From Pseudomonadota bacterium (GTDB taxonomy: Bacteria; Desulfobacterota; Binatia; Binatales; Binataceae): a stretch of DNA of 64,000 nucleotides. Within the stretch, counting starts at the first letter, position 1. Every line of letters starts with the position of its first letter. The position numbers and the translations under genes were made by a program. The notes below the pieces were generated by a model, which saw nothing but the letters and a program-made list of their open reading frames with translations, did no database searches and had not been told where the DNA came from. The DNA lies in NCBI GenBank assembly GCA_021325025.1, contig JAJPHZ010000040.1, positions 19,110 through 83,109 on the forward strand, given 5' to 3'. This document shows positions 16,211 to 25,414 of this stretch, piece by piece.

Positions 16211-17146
16211 CTACTTCTTTTTGCCCGCGAACTTGTTGGTCAGATGGCCGATTAAGTAGTTGCGGATGGCGGGGCGATCAAGCGTGTCGAGGTCCCAGTC
16301 CGCGTCGGGCCGATGGATTACGCGGCTCATCTCCTCTTCGGGCCACAGCCCGATCTGACGGCCGTTGGCTTCGAACACCTGGCCGTTGACGTTGGAGCAG
16401 GCGTCGGTGCACAGCCATACCGCCAGCGTGGCGGGCTGCTCGGGCCGGATCTCCTCGTCGTCGGATGACAGCCAGCTATTGCCCAGCGCGGGAAAGCCGA
16501 GCACTTCCTGCTGGATGCGGATCGTGTCGAGCACCTCGGGGGTGGCCATCCGGGTCCCGGCGCGCGGCCGGATTGCGTTGACGCGCACGCCGAACTGCCC
16601 CAGGTCGCGGGCGACGGTGCGGGTAAACCCGACGATTCCCTCCTTGGCTGCCGAGTAATTGGCCATCGCGTAATGGCCCAGCCCCGATTCCGACGCGGTG
16701 TTGACGATCACGCCGCCGCGCTGCTGGCGGAAAATCGGCGCCGCATGCCGCGTGCAGACAAAGGTACCCTTGAGATGGACGTTGACCACCGCGTCCCAAT
16801 CCTCTTCGCTCATTTCCCAGATCGGTTTGGGACGCAGATTGCCGGCGTTGTTGATCAGGATGTCGAGGCGGCCGAAGCTTTTGATCGCGCTGTCGATGAT
16901 CGCCTTGCCGCCCGCCATCGTCGCGACCGAATCCGTGTTGGCCACCGCCTCGCCGCCCGCTGCCCTGATTTCGTCAACCACGCTTTGCGCTACGCTTTTG
17001 TCGGCGCCCTCGCCGCTGGGCGCACCGCCCAGGTCGTTGACTACGACCCTGGCGCCGTGCTGCGCCAGCAGCAGCGCCTCGCAGCGCCCGATTCCGCGTC
17101 CCGCACCGGTGACGATCGCGACCTTGCCCGCCAGCCGTTTTGCCAT
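16211..17146 (-). CDS. SDR-family 3-hydroxyacyl-CoA dehydrogenase-like protein
   Basis: A 311-residue short-chain dehydrogenase behind GGGAGGAG. It has TGAGRGIG, NNAGNLRPK, a Ser in NTASESGLG and the YSAAK catalytic pair. ARVVVNDLGGAPSGEGADKS matches the dehydrogenase unit of MFE-2 (HSD17B4-like) proteins, so beta-oxidation of branched or steroid-like acyl-CoAs is the best guess. The C-terminal 60 residues are an extension ending in KKK. The hydrolase gene is 15 bp upstream, indicating one operon. Confidence 0.88.
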   Translation of the reverse strand: MAKRLAGKVAIVTGAGRGIGRCEALLLAQHGARVVVNDLGGAPSGEGADKSVAQSVVDEIRAAGGEAVANTDSVATMAGGKAIIDSAIKSFGRLDILINNAGNLRPKPIWEMSEEDWDAVVNVHLKGTFVCTRHAAPIFRQQRGGVIVNTASESGLGHYAMANYSAAKEGIVGFTRTVARDLGQFGVRVNAIRPRAGTRMATPEVLDTIRIQQEVLGFPALGNSWLSSDDEEIRPEQPATLAVWLCTDACSNVNGQVFEANGRQIGLWPEEEMSRVIHRPDADWDLDTLDRPAIRNYLIGHLTNKFAGKKK

Positions 17147-17161
17147 CGTCAGCTCCTCCCG

Positions 17162-17947
17162 TTAACCCTTGATGAAGTCGCGCACCAGTTTGGCAACCGC
17201 GCCCGGTTGCTCCATGGGCGCCATATGCGCCGCCGCTTCGACCAACTCGGTCTTCGAGTTTGGGATGAGCCGCGCGAACTCCTCCGCATAAACCGCCGGC
17301 GTCAGGCCGTCATGCCTGCCCCAGATGATCAGGGTGGGCGCGGCGATCCGATGGATGCGCTTGCGCAGTCCCTTGTCGGGCAGCGGCCAGATGAACTTGC
17401 CGGTGCAGGCCAGCGCCCACATCAGGCGCACGACCGAATCGGCGTCTTCGAAATTGGCAAAGATATGTTTGCGCGCCGGATGGGTCCGGTCGTGGAACAG
17501 CAACGGCTCCACGTCCGCCTGCGCCATCACCATGTAGTTCTTGATCGGGGTATCATCGCGCCACAGCCCCAGCGAATCGATCAGCACCAGCTTGCCGACG
17601 CGATGGCGCGCCGACGCTGCCAACTCGGCGGCAACCATTCCGCCGAAGGAATGGCCAACGACCGCTGCGGATTGCAACCCAAGGCGGTCAAACAATTCGT
17701 CGTAGAAAAGCGCCAGGTCCCAGACGTCGTCCAGCGGTTTGACCGCGTCTGGCAAGCCGGCGCTGGTGCCCGGATGCTCGGGCGCATAGACGGTGAAGTC
17801 GCGCGCCAGCAGATCGAGGAAGTCGTCCCACACCAAACCATAGCCGCTGTGCAGATAGACCAGTGCAGGACCGCTGCCCGCGATTTTCACGCGCGCCTGC
17901 ACCTTGTCCTGCCATACGCTGACCGTACGTTCCGAGGTAGCCGCCAT
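17162..17947 (-). CDS. Alpha/beta hydrolase
   Basis: A 261-residue alpha/beta hydrolase. The start MAATSERTVSV at 17947 is preferred since it clears the end of the LLM gene by 22 bp. It shows GHSFGGM (nucleophile elbow), the oxyanion loop LHSGYG, an acid in GRHDGLTP and the late His in EAAAHMAP. This is the meta-cleavage-product hydrolase/epoxide-hydrolase-like group. In context with an LLM oxidoreductase and an SDR it likely processes a catabolic intermediate. Confidence 0.88.
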   Translation of the reverse strand: MAATSERTVSVWQDKVQARVKIAGSGPALVYLHSGYGLVWDDFLDLLARDFTVYAPEHPGTSAGLPDAVKPLDDVWDLALFYDELFDRLGLQSAAVVGHSFGGMVAAELAASARHRVGKLVLIDSLGLWRDDTPIKNYMVMAQADVEPLLFHDRTHPARKHIFANFEDADSVVRLMWALACTGKFIWPLPDKGLRKRIHRIAAPTLIIWGRHDGLTPAVYAEEFARLIPNSKTELVEAAAHMAPMEQPGAVAKLVRDFIKG

Positions 17948-17969
17948 CGTAGTTGACCTTCCCGCGCGC

Positions 17970-19232
17970 TTAGGCGTTGGGATGCTTCGCCGGGCTGGCT
18001 GTGCGCGCGCCATTTTCGCGCAGCCGGCGCGGCCACCAGTTGTTGGCCCATCCTTCGTCGTCCCACACGGTACGAAAATGCGGCATCACCTCGCGCGCGA
18101 ACAGTTCGATGTTCTTGAGCGTCAGCTCATGCGGCATCGAGCCGATATGCAGCAGCACCATCAGATTGCCCACGCGCAGCTTTTTGACCGCCGCCATGAG
18201 CTGGTCGCGCACCGTAGCCGGGCTGCCGGCGATCACGAACTGATTTTCCACGAAGTCGCGATACTTCCAATTGGGCACCTGCATCATGAGCTGCGCCTGG
18301 TCGGGGTTGATGTTCTTTACGCTGTGGACCAGGCTGCGGTAGTCCTGATGGCCGGGAATCGCCAGCAGTTCCGGCGCGATGTGCAGGCACTTGTCGTAAA
18401 AGTAGCGGATGTGCGGGAAATATTCCTGCTCGGCCCTGGCGTCGGTTTCGGACACCGCGACCAACTGCAGAAAGCCGGCGCGGTAGGGATTGGGCTCCAG
18501 TCCGGTTTTGGAGACGAACTCCCAGAATCCGTCCATGATTTTCTTGCCGACGTTGTTGCCGTAATAGCTCAGGAAGCAGTAGCAGTGATCGTGGCGGGCG
18601 GAGAAGTCCCAGGTGCTGAGGCTGCCGCTGCCGGGAACCCAAACCGGGGGATAGGGGCTTTGGATCGGACGCGGCCACAGGTTGACCATTGGCAACTGAA
18701 AGTACTTGCCGTTCCAGGCGAAGATTTCGCGGCTCTGCCACGCCTTGAGGATCAGGTCGTGCGCCTCATAGTAGCGTTCGCGCTGCTCGATGGGGCTGAT
18801 GCCGTAGCACAGGTTGACATCCATCGGCGAACCCAGCGGCATCCCTGCCACCAGCCGGCCGCCGCTGATGCAATCGAGCATCGCGTATTCCTCGGCCACC
18901 CGGATCGGCGGATTGGTGGTCGGCAGCGTCGCGCCCATCTGCACGATCGCCGTATTCATCCCGTTGGTGGCGCGCGCCAGCACCGAACCCATCACGTTGG
19001 GCGAGGGCATGAAGCCGTAGGCGTTCTGATGGTGCTCGTTGACGCAAATCCCGTCCATCCCGCAGCGCGCCGCATGGATCAACTCATCCAGCGTCCAGTT
19101 GTAGTACTGGCCCACCTTCTCGGGGTCGGCCAGTTCCCAAAACGGCGGATCGACCCACACCGAGTGGTAGCGCCGCTCGAAGTCGGCGGGCAGTTCGCGG
19201 TACGGCATCAGGTGGAACATCGAAATCTTCAT
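17970..19232 (-). CDS. LLM-class flavin-dependent oxidoreductase
   Basis: A 420-residue luciferase-like monooxygenase/F420- or FMN-dependent oxidoreductase. The start MKISMFHLMPYREL at 19232 is set by GGGGAGGAG; the reading frame runs 26 codons further upstream without support. ICVNEHHQNAYGFMPSPN, the barrel strand GGRLVAGMPLGSP and VWVPGSGS are family hallmarks. It shares an operon with the hydrolase and SDR. These enzymes oxygenate ketones, alkanes or sulfonates; which cofactor is used cannot be told. Confidence 0.88.
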   Translation of the reverse strand: MKISMFHLMPYRELPADFERRYHSVWVDPPFWELADPEKVGQYYNWTLDELIHAARCGMDGICVNEHHQNAYGFMPSPNVMGSVLARATNGMNTAIVQMGATLPTTNPPIRVAEEYAMLDCISGGRLVAGMPLGSPMDVNLCYGISPIEQRERYYEAHDLILKAWQSREIFAWNGKYFQLPMVNLWPRPIQSPYPPVWVPGSGSLSTWDFSARHDHCYCFLSYYGNNVGKKIMDGFWEFVSKTGLEPNPYRAGFLQLVAVSETDARAEQEYFPHIRYFYDKCLHIAPELLAIPGHQDYRSLVHSVKNINPDQAQLMMQVPNWKYRDFVENQFVIAGSPATVRDQLMAAVKKLRVGNLMVLLHIGSMPHELTLKNIELFAREVMPHFRTVWDDEGWANNWWPRRLRENGARTASPAKHPNA

Positions 19233-19365
19233 GCCGGTCTCCTCCCCAATCCGAGGACAGCCTGACCTCTGAGTAACATACTTGGCCGGCGATTGCCCAC
19301 TGTGCGGCACGGCTCAATCTTTTTTCCGCGCACGCGCATATAATCATGGCTCAGGAGGGCGGTTG

Positions 19366-19968
19366 ATGGTGCCGAGACGAGCTGCGCGCTTTGCGTTCCC
19401 GATGGTCGCCGTGCTGATGGCAAGCGGGCTTTGCGCCTGCGACATCAACAAGTTTCCGCGGCTGGACGAGCAGGTTAAGGCTTCGTGGAGCGAAGTTCTC
19501 AACCAATACCAGCGCCGCGCCGACCTGATTCCCAACCTGGTCGAGACCGTCAAGGGCTATGCACATCAGGAACAGCAGGTGCTGACCCAGGTGACCCAGG
19601 CGCGCGCCAGGGCGACCCAGATGCAACTTCCCGCCGACATCCTGTCCAACCCGCAGGCGTTCCATCAATTCGAGCAGAACCAGGCGGCACTGAGTGGCGC
19701 ACTTGGCCGCCTGCTGGCCGTGAGCGAGAACTACCCGACGCTCAAGTCGGATCAAAACTTCCTGGCGCTGCAGTCGCAGCTGGAAGGCACGGAAAACCGT
19801 ATCGCCGTAGCGCGGCGCGATTACATTCTAGCCGTGCAGCAGTACAATACCGCGCTGCGGACCATCCCGGACCGATGGATCGCGGCGTGGTTGTATCCCG
19901 ACCTCAAGGTGCGCGAGACCTTCACCATTCCGCAGCAGGCCCAGCAAGCGCCGCAGGTCAGGTTCTGA
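19366..19968 (+). CDS. lemA: LemA family lipoprotein
   Basis: A 200-residue LemA protein: after a signal segment ending GLCAC (lipobox) comes the helical core QVKASWSEVLNQYQRRADL, IPNLVETVKGYA and AVARRDYILAVQQYN, which are diagnostic. The start ATG 19366 follows AGGAGGG. LemA proteins are helical envelope proteins encoded with TPM-domain partners. The stop overlaps the next gene by one base (TGATG), so the two are translationally coupled. Confidence 0.93.
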   Translation: MVPRRAARFAFPMVAVLMASGLCACDINKFPRLDEQVKASWSEVLNQYQRRADLIPNLVETVKGYAHQEQQVLTQVTQARARATQMQLPADILSNPQAFHQFEQNQAALSGALGRLLAVSENYPTLKSDQNFLALQSQLEGTENRIAVARRDYILAVQQYNTALRTIPDRWIAAWLYPDLKVRETFTIPQQAQQAPQVRF

Positions 19969-20768
19969 TGGCGCCGCGCGGCGATACCGCGCGCCGCTGC
20001 GCCGGCGCGGGGCTATGCCTGGGCGCGTTGATACTGCTGAGCGCCGCTGCGCTTTTGGCTGAGCCGAAATTCCCGGCGCTCATCGGCCGCGTGGTTGATG
20101 ACGCCGGAATTCTCAGCCCGGCGACGGTCAACAACTTGGTAGTCATGCTGGCCGCGCATGAAAGGGCGACCGGCGAACAAGTCGTGGTCGTCACGCTGCC
20201 TTCCCTGCAAGGCTATTCGATCGAGGAATTCGGCTATCAGCTCGGCCGCTATTGGGGAATCGGCGAGAAAGGGAAGAACAACGGCGTCCTACTCATTGTA
20301 GCGCCGAAGGAACGCAAGGTCAGGATCGAGGTCGGCTACGGTCTGGAGGGAGAGCTGACCGACGCCAAATCCAGTCTCATCATCCAGCGCGATATCCTGC
20401 CGCAGTTCCGCCGCGGCGATTTCGATTCCGGCGTGCTGGCGGGAACTCGCGCGATACTCAAAGTGCTGAGCGGCGAGCCCGAAGGCACCTCGCCGCCGGG
20501 CGGCGCGCGCCCTTCCAATGCCAGCTCGATCGACCCCTGGCTGGTCGTCGGGCTGTTTGGCATCTGGCTGATGTACGTGTTGCTGATGCGCGCGATGACT
20601 CGCAATCCGCGCGTCATCCGGCGCATCGGCCGCTCCCGGTACATTGGTCCGGGCCCATTCCATGGCGGATTCGGCAGCGGTTCATCGGGTGGCTTTTCGG
20701 GCGCTGGCGGTGGATTTACCGGTGGCGGCGGATCGTTCGGCGGAGGAGGCGCGTCTGGGAGTTGGTGA
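19968..20768 (+). CDS. TPM-domain membrane protein with Gly-rich tail
   Basis: A 266-residue protein: an N-terminal signal segment, a TPM domain (about residues 35-170; VVDDAGILSP, VVVVTLPSLQGYSIEEFGY, NGVLLIVAPKERKVRIEVGYG), one transmembrane helix (PWLVVGLFGIWLMYVLLM), then a Gly/Ser/Phe-rich tail. This is the usual YgcG-like architecture and partner of LemA. Its ATG overlaps the lemA stop and its own stop overlaps the next GTG. Confidence 0.9.
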   Translation: MAPRGDTARRCAGAGLCLGALILLSAAALLAEPKFPALIGRVVDDAGILSPATVNNLVVMLAAHERATGEQVVVVTLPSLQGYSIEEFGYQLGRYWGIGEKGKNNGVLLIVAPKERKVRIEVGYGLEGELTDAKSSLIIQRDILPQFRRGDFDSGVLAGTRAILKVLSGEPEGTSPPGGARPSNASSIDPWLVVGLFGIWLMYVLLMRAMTRNPRVIRRIGRSRYIGPGPFHGGFGSGSSGGFSGAGGGFTGGGGSFGGGGASGSW

Positions 20769-21343
20769 GCAGCCGGCCATTGACGCGCGAGGAGCACCAG
20801 CGCATCTACGCCGCGATTGCCGAAGTCGAGCGCGCCACCGCGGCAGACCTCGACCTGGTCGTCGTGCGCGTCAGCGATCGCTATGCGCTGTATCCGCTGG
20901 TATGGGCGGCGGTTACGGCATTCGCGGCGACGTTGATCGTGGTTTTGCTGCGGCCCGCGATCAGCGCTCGCGTGGCGCTCGTATTCCAGTTCGCGATTCT
21001 GATTGCAGCCACGCTCATCTTCGACCTGATGCCGATTCGGCTCGCACTGGTGCCGCGCCGCGTCAAACGCGCACATGCCCGCCAGCTTGCGCACCGCGAA
21101 TTCGCGGCCCAATACGCGCGCGGCGGGCCGCCGCGAAAGCGCATCCTGCTGTTCGCGTCATTGGGCGAACATTACGTGGAGATCATCGCCGACCACGAAA
21201 CCTACGCTGCCGCGGCCCCTGGGGTGTGGGAAAAAATGGTCGACGATTTCGTATCGGCCGTTGGTGCCGGCCGCCTGGCCGACGGCATCCTCACGGCCAT
21301 CGAAGCCAGCGGCGCCCTCCTGCGCACTCGGCATCCGGCGTAA
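20765..21343 (+). CDS. Second TPM-domain membrane protein
   Basis: A 192-residue protein starting at GTG in the GTGA overlap with the previous gene. It opens with LTREEHQRIYAAIAEVERAT, has two transmembrane helices at about 45-85, and the TPM half-motif RILLFASLGEHYVEIIADH. LemA-TPM-TPM triplets recur in bacteria; the role is thought to lie in envelope maintenance or repair. No catalytic residues are assigned. Confidence 0.85.
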   Translation: MSSRPLTREEHQRIYAAIAEVERATAADLDLVVVRVSDRYALYPLVWAAVTAFAATLIVVLLRPAISARVALVFQFAILIAATLIFDLMPIRLALVPRRVKRAHARQLAHREFAAQYARGGPPRKRILLFASLGEHYVEIIADHETYAAAAPGVWEKMVDDFVSAVGAGRLADGILTAIEASGALLRTRHPA

Positions 21344-21359
21344 CCTACAGCGCGCCGGG

Positions 21360-22062
21360 TCACTGAGCAGCTACCAGTTCGGCCCATCGGTTGAAGACCG
21401 TTTCCCTCACAGCGAGGAGCCGCTTGAAATGGTCGGCTGCTTCGATAATACAATGGGTTGGATCGATACCGGCCTGCCGCAGCCTGGGTTCGAATGCGCT
21501 CACGCACGCGGCAACCATTTCAGGCTTCATCTCCAGATGAAATAGCAAGCCATACGCGTTGGTGCCGTAGCGAAAAGCCTGGCACGCCGTCATCTTCGAG
21601 CGCGCCAGCGCAACCGCCCCCGCCGGCAGATCGAATATGTCGCCATGCCACACGCAGGTGACGAAGGACGCCGGGAGATCGTGAAAGAGCCGATCATGGT
21701 GGGCCGGCTCAAGGCGGACCGGAAGCCAGCCGATCTCGGGAACCTTCGCCGCACGGACATTGGCGCCGAGAGCGGCGGCCAAAAGCTGGCTCCCGAGGCA
21801 GATTCCAAGTACGGGTTTGGAGCGCCAGGGCCCGCTTGATCAACTCAATCTCCGTACGCAAAAAGGGATAGAGATCCAGACGGTAAACACTGAAAGGTCC
21901 ACCGAGCACGACCAGCCCTGCCATCCCATCAATCTCCCCGCTCTGGGGCTGACCTTCAGCCATAGAGAGATACGTCCATTCGATTCCACAGCTTTGCAGC
22001 GCGTCGCCGATAGCGCCGAGCGTTTCACAACCGTAGTGTTGCAGTGCGATAACTCGTCTCAT
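21360..22062 (-). pseudogene. Class I glutamine amidotransferase, frameshifted
   Basis: Two frames together give a full class I amidotransferase. The first (from MRRVIALQHYG at 22062) reaches LIKRALAL. The family then expects KPVLGICLGSQLL, which continues in another frame from about 21820 down to 21360. All three catalytic residues survive: Cys in GICLGSQ, His in WHGDIFDLP and Glu in FHLEMKPE. One extra base (or two missing) near 21819-21822 explains it. Because the rest is intact, a recent mutation or an assembly error is as likely as true decay. Confidence 0.85.
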
Positions 22063-22166
22063 GGCTACAGACGATCGCATGCGGTTAAGAGCGAGGACAA
22101 GCCGTGGCACCCAAGAGTTTTCGATGATCCTGCTCCGGGCCAATCTATGGTTAAAAGGATTATCAG

Positions 22167-22433
22167 ATGGACAACCCAGCCATTAGTGCACAGGTCAGTA
22201 TCTATCCCCTGCGCCAGGAGCATCTGACGCCCGCGATCGAGGAAGTGGCGGCCGCGTTGCAGGCCAAGGGCCTGCGCGCCGAGGTCGGCCCGATGAGCAC
22301 GCACGTCACAGGCGCTGCGCACACCGTATTTGCGGCCCTTGAGGAAGGGTTTGTGCGCGCCGCAGCCAAGGGCTACGTCGTGATGACGATCACGGTCTCC
22401 AACGCCTGTCCGGTAACGGAAACTGCGCGGTGA
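22167..22433 (+). CDS. YkoF/MTH1187-type thiamine-binding-fold protein
   Basis: An 88-residue protein of the small ferredoxin-like family (YkoF, DUF77): SAQVSIYPLRQEHLTPAI and the glycine-rich VGPMSTHVTG are typical, and length is normal for the single-domain type (about 95). Members bind thiamine or hydroxymethylpyrimidine. The stop overlaps the methyltransferase start (GTGA), so the two are coupled. The link between them is not understood. Confidence 0.75.
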   Translation: MDNPAISAQVSIYPLRQEHLTPAIEEVAAALQAKGLRAEVGPMSTHVTGAAHTVFAALEEGFVRAAAKGYVVMTITVSNACPVTETAR

Positions 22434-23125
22434 GCTGGCTCATCTTCGAGCGGGCCGCCAGCCGCTATCAGCAATGGTATACGACGCGGGCAGGACGGCG
22501 CGCCGACGCCGCCGAACGCCGCCTGCTTTTGTATCTTATCGACCTGTTTCATAACGCGCGCAGTGTATTGGAGGTCGGATGCGGGACCGGTCATTTCACG
22601 GCTTTCCTCGCCGTCCGGGGGTTCAGCGCCACTGGACTGGACCGCGCACCCGCGATGCTGACGGAAGCGGCCCGGGGATTCCCTTCGCTGCGTTTGGTTT
22701 TGGGCGACGCGCACGATCTGCCGTTCCGCGACACATCCGCGGACCTTGTGGTGTTTGTGACAACGCTGGAGTTCCTGGAAGATCCCGCCCGTGCGCTGCG
22801 CGAGGCAGTGCGCGTCGCGCGCCGGGGTGTCGTCGCGGTGGTGCTCAACCGTTGCAGCCTGGGCGGGTTGTCGCGCCGATGGGGCCCGCAATCGCGAGGC
22901 GCGCTTTTAAGTAAGGCGCGTGATTTCTCCGCCGGTGAACTTCGACAGCATCTGCTGGAGGCCGCAGGCAGGCGGGCGGACGGCATTCGGATGGTAAGCA
23001 CGCTTTTCCCTGACGGACTATCTCGCGCGATCTCCCGAATCCCGCTGGGGGGCGTGATTGGCGCTGCCGTCAAGCTCAGGAATGCAGCGGACGCCGGGGG
23101 CCGTTTGAATTCTAGCGGCCGCTGA
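22430..23125 (+). CDS. Class I SAM-dependent methyltransferase
   Basis: A 231-residue methyltransferase-11 type protein. Motif I is LEVGCGTGHF, followed by TGLDRAPAM (acidic SAM-ribose ligand), GDAHDLPFRD and LVVFVTTLEFLEDP, the usual order for quinone or small-molecule methyltransferases. It begins at a GTG overlapping the stop of the YkoF-like gene. Its tail overlaps the crotonase gene on the other strand by 14 bp. Substrate unknown. Confidence 0.9.
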   Translation: MSWLIFERAASRYQQWYTTRAGRRADAAERRLLLYLIDLFHNARSVLEVGCGTGHFTAFLAVRGFSATGLDRAPAMLTEAARGFPSLRLVLGDAHDLPFRDTSADLVVFVTTLEFLEDPARALREAVRVARRGVVAVVLNRCSLGGLSRRWGPQSRGALLSKARDFSAGELRQHLLEAAGRRADGIRMVSTLFPDGLSRAISRIPLGGVIGAAVKLRNAADAGGRLNSSGR

Positions 23126-23891
23126 AGCGCGCGGTGCGCCGCTCGACAAAGGAGCGCACGCCTTCGTGGGCGTCCTCCGATTTTTCCAGTTCGTGGTATT
23201 GGGGCAGCAGCGCCGCCAACGCCGCCGCCGCGCCTTCCATCACCGACTTGCGCGCCGAGACGATCGTGGCGCGCACGGCCAGCGGCGCCTGCGCTGCGAT
23301 GGTCTCGGCGATCGCGACCGCCCGCTCCAACTCCTGGCCGGGGGGCGTGACCTCCTGTACCAACCCGATGCGATAGCCTTCGCGCGCGTCGAACTCATCT
23401 CCGGTCAGCAGGTAGCGCATCGCATTGCCCCATCCCGTCAGCGTGATCATCCGCACCGTCGCACCCGCCGCGGGAAACACGCCGCGCTTGACCTCGATCT
23501 GGCCGAAGCGAGTGTTTTCCGCTGCCACGCAGATATCGCTGGCCAGCGCCAGTTCGATGCCGATCGTCAGACAGCGGCCGTGGATCGCAATCACCACCGG
23601 CTTGGTGCGCGCCCGGCCGTAGATTCCCATCGGCTCGATTCCGCCCGGCGGCGGGATGAAGTGTTCGGGGCGGACCTGGGTCAGGTCGATGCCCGCGGTG
23701 AAATGATCGCCATGCGCGAACAGCACGGCGCATCGGTACTGGTCATTGTTTTCGTACTCCGTGTATGCCGCGATAAGCGCGCGCAGCATCGGCAGGTCGA
23801 ACGCATTCATCTTGCGCGGCCGATCGATGCCCATCAGAAAGACGTGGCCGCGAGCCTCGGTGGTGATTCGTCCCTCGCTCGGATTTTCCAT
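23112..23891 (-). CDS. Enoyl-CoA hydratase/isomerase (crotonase) family
   Basis: A 259-residue crotonase. The start MENPSEGRITTEARG at 23891 is set by GAGGAG. It has DHFTAGIDL (first oxyanion-hole segment), HGRCLTIGIELALASD (second) and FGQIEVKRGVFPAAG. At the second Glu position of true hydratases, the segment FPAAGATVRM lacks a clear Glu, so isomerase or hydrolase activity is possible. Cytoplasmic beta-oxidation is the likely pathway. Confidence 0.88.
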   Translation of the reverse strand: MENPSEGRITTEARGHVFLMGIDRPRKMNAFDLPMLRALIAAYTEYENNDQYRCAVLFAHGDHFTAGIDLTQVRPEHFIPPPGGIEPMGIYGRARTKPVVIAIHGRCLTIGIELALASDICVAAENTRFGQIEVKRGVFPAAGATVRMITLTGWGNAMRYLLTGDEFDAREGYRIGLVQEVTPPGQELERAVAIAETIAAQAPLAVRATIVSARKSVMEGAAAALAALLPQYHELEKSEDAHEGVRSFVERRTARFSGR

Positions 23892-23929
23892 CGCGGTGCT
23901 CCTCTGAACGGAAACCAGTTCCTGCGGTA

Positions 23930-25093
23930 TCACAAGGTGGGCGTGGCGGCGATCTCCACGATAAATCCGTCGGGTAGCTCGCGCCGGCCGCCGATGAAGT
24001 CGCCGTTGAGGTCACTGACCCACAGCTTGTGGCCGATGAACCGCATGTGGAGCGGATTGACGAACCCCGACGCAACCAGCTTGGGAACTCCAGCCCTGGA
24101 AAGGCGCAGCACGACGGCGTCGCGCTTGAGCGGCTGCGTCATCGGCACCGGAATCTGAAATTCTCCCAGGTCGGTGAAAAATAGCTGCCCGCCAAACCAT
24201 TTGAAATCCACCGGCGCGAACGCCATCCCGCCCGGGGTTCGCAGCCCCCACACCAGCGGCTTCGGATTGATTTCGCCCCTGGGCGATACCTTCATGATCA
24301 TCCCGCGCCGGGCGCCGGGATCAGGCGCACCGGCGGCGTTGGCCGGCGTAACGGGAACCAGCATCCACTGATTGTCAGGCGTGAACGTCAGGTCGAGCGG
24401 AACGCCATAGCGATTGAAGTCGGCGAACGGAGCGCATTTTCCGTCGGCGGTCGCCTGATACACCATCCGGTTCTGGGTCGTAACAGCGAAAATGCGGCCG
24501 CCAAAGGAGCCGTGCGGCGGTCCGAACCAGAGCGCCGAACCCGCGCCGGCGACACCGTGACCAGCACCCCCCGCAGGCGGCAGCGTGCAGAAAGGCTGCA
24601 GGCTTTGTGTCTGCAAATTGAATCGCTTGATAAGATGGTTGGCCGCGATGCCCTGCTCGCCCTTGGCGGGCTGCGTCAGCAGAAAAAGTTGTCCGCCGTA
24701 AGAGCCAAAGTCGTCCGGCGCCTGATCCATCCCGACGCCGGGCAGCAGGTCCTTGGGAGCGGTCAACTCTCTGACTTCTCCCGCCTTGCCGACCGCAAGC
24801 AGGCGTCCGCCGCCCTTTTCACTCTCGCCGCCGTCATCGTTGAGCCATATTTCACTGCCATGCGGCACCATCTGCAGCGAATCGTAAAGCTGACCCGGCC
24901 CGACCACGATTCGAGCGGCAAATCCGGGCGCGGTCTTGATGCGCGGAGCAGCGAGCAAACGCGCCGTAACCTTTGCTGCTTCGGTTTGGCCCTGCCCCGC
25001 AGCCGTGGCCGCTTCGGTTAGCATTACAACGAGAAAGGCCGCCAGAGCGGTCCAGAGGAATCTTCTCAGCGAACGGGATACGGATCGAGTCAT
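23930..25093 (-). CDS. Exported beta-propeller (sugar-dehydrogenase/NHL-like) protein
   Basis: A 387-residue protein with a clear signal peptide (RRFLWTALAAFLVVMLTEAATAA). The body is strand-rich with spaced blocks of the form GSEIWLNDDGG, NQWMLVPVTP and HKLWVSDLNGDF, consistent with a six-bladed propeller. No PQQ- or calcium-binding residues are certain. It precedes the crotonase on the minus strand with 38 bp between. Possibly a periplasmic lactonase-like or binding protein. Confidence 0.65.
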   Translation of the reverse strand: MTRSVSRSLRRFLWTALAAFLVVMLTEAATAAGQGQTEAAKVTARLLAAPRIKTAPGFAARIVVGPGQLYDSLQMVPHGSEIWLNDDGGESEKGGGRLLAVGKAGEVRELTAPKDLLPGVGMDQAPDDFGSYGGQLFLLTQPAKGEQGIAANHLIKRFNLQTQSLQPFCTLPPAGGAGHGVAGAGSALWFGPPHGSFGGRIFAVTTQNRMVYQATADGKCAPFADFNRYGVPLDLTFTPDNQWMLVPVTPANAAGAPDPGARRGMIMKVSPRGEINPKPLVWGLRTPGGMAFAPVDFKWFGGQLFFTDLGEFQIPVPMTQPLKRDAVVLRLSRAGVPKLVASGFVNPLHMRFIGHKLWVSDLNGDFIGGRRELPDGFIVEIAATPTL

Positions 25094-25186
25094 CTTGGGA
25101 GCCTTTCATGTCAAGGCGGCGAGGCGCAACGTCGCACCCGCAAGCCGCCAAGTCAAGCGCGCGTTGGCGGCAGCTTGCCCAATCAG

Positions 25187-25390
25187 CGTGACCGCTGGGA
25201 AATTACCGATGCGCTGCAGCGTGCGGGCGTGGCGGCTTTTCCCACACTGGGCAATCAGGACCTGTGCGAAGATCGCCACATGATCGAACGCAGCTTCGTA
25301 GTCGACGTCGATCATCCCATCGGCTGCCGCAAACACGCGCCGCCGCCGTGGACGATCCTGGCGCGCCCGATCGCACACTGCTCTGCGCTC
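25187..25390 (+). pseudogene. Remnant of a CaiB/BaiF CoA-transferase C-terminus
   Basis: The 25094-25414 gap holds about 65 plus-strand codons reading RDRWEITDALQRAGVAAF, then PTLGNQDLCEDRHMIERS, then FVVDVDHPIG. This matches the C-terminal region of family III CoA-transferases (compare WELTAALQMAGVAAYPVQS in the 42038-43255 gene). No start, N-terminus or catalytic domain is present, and the tail runs into the next gene. It is a decayed fragment on the opposite strand from its neighbours. Confidence 0.7.
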
Positions 25391-25414
25391 GGCAGCGCCG
25401 TTTTTTGGCCGCCC

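Noticed and set aside
21810..21830. Programmed frameshift in the amidotransferase
   Set aside because: Only a short AAACCC run is present and no stimulatory structure was seen; kept as a possibility, not a call.
25106..25378. 90-codon minus-strand frame in the 25.1-25.4 kb gap
   Set aside because: No motifs; the plus strand of the same stretch has a recognisable CoA-transferase remnant.
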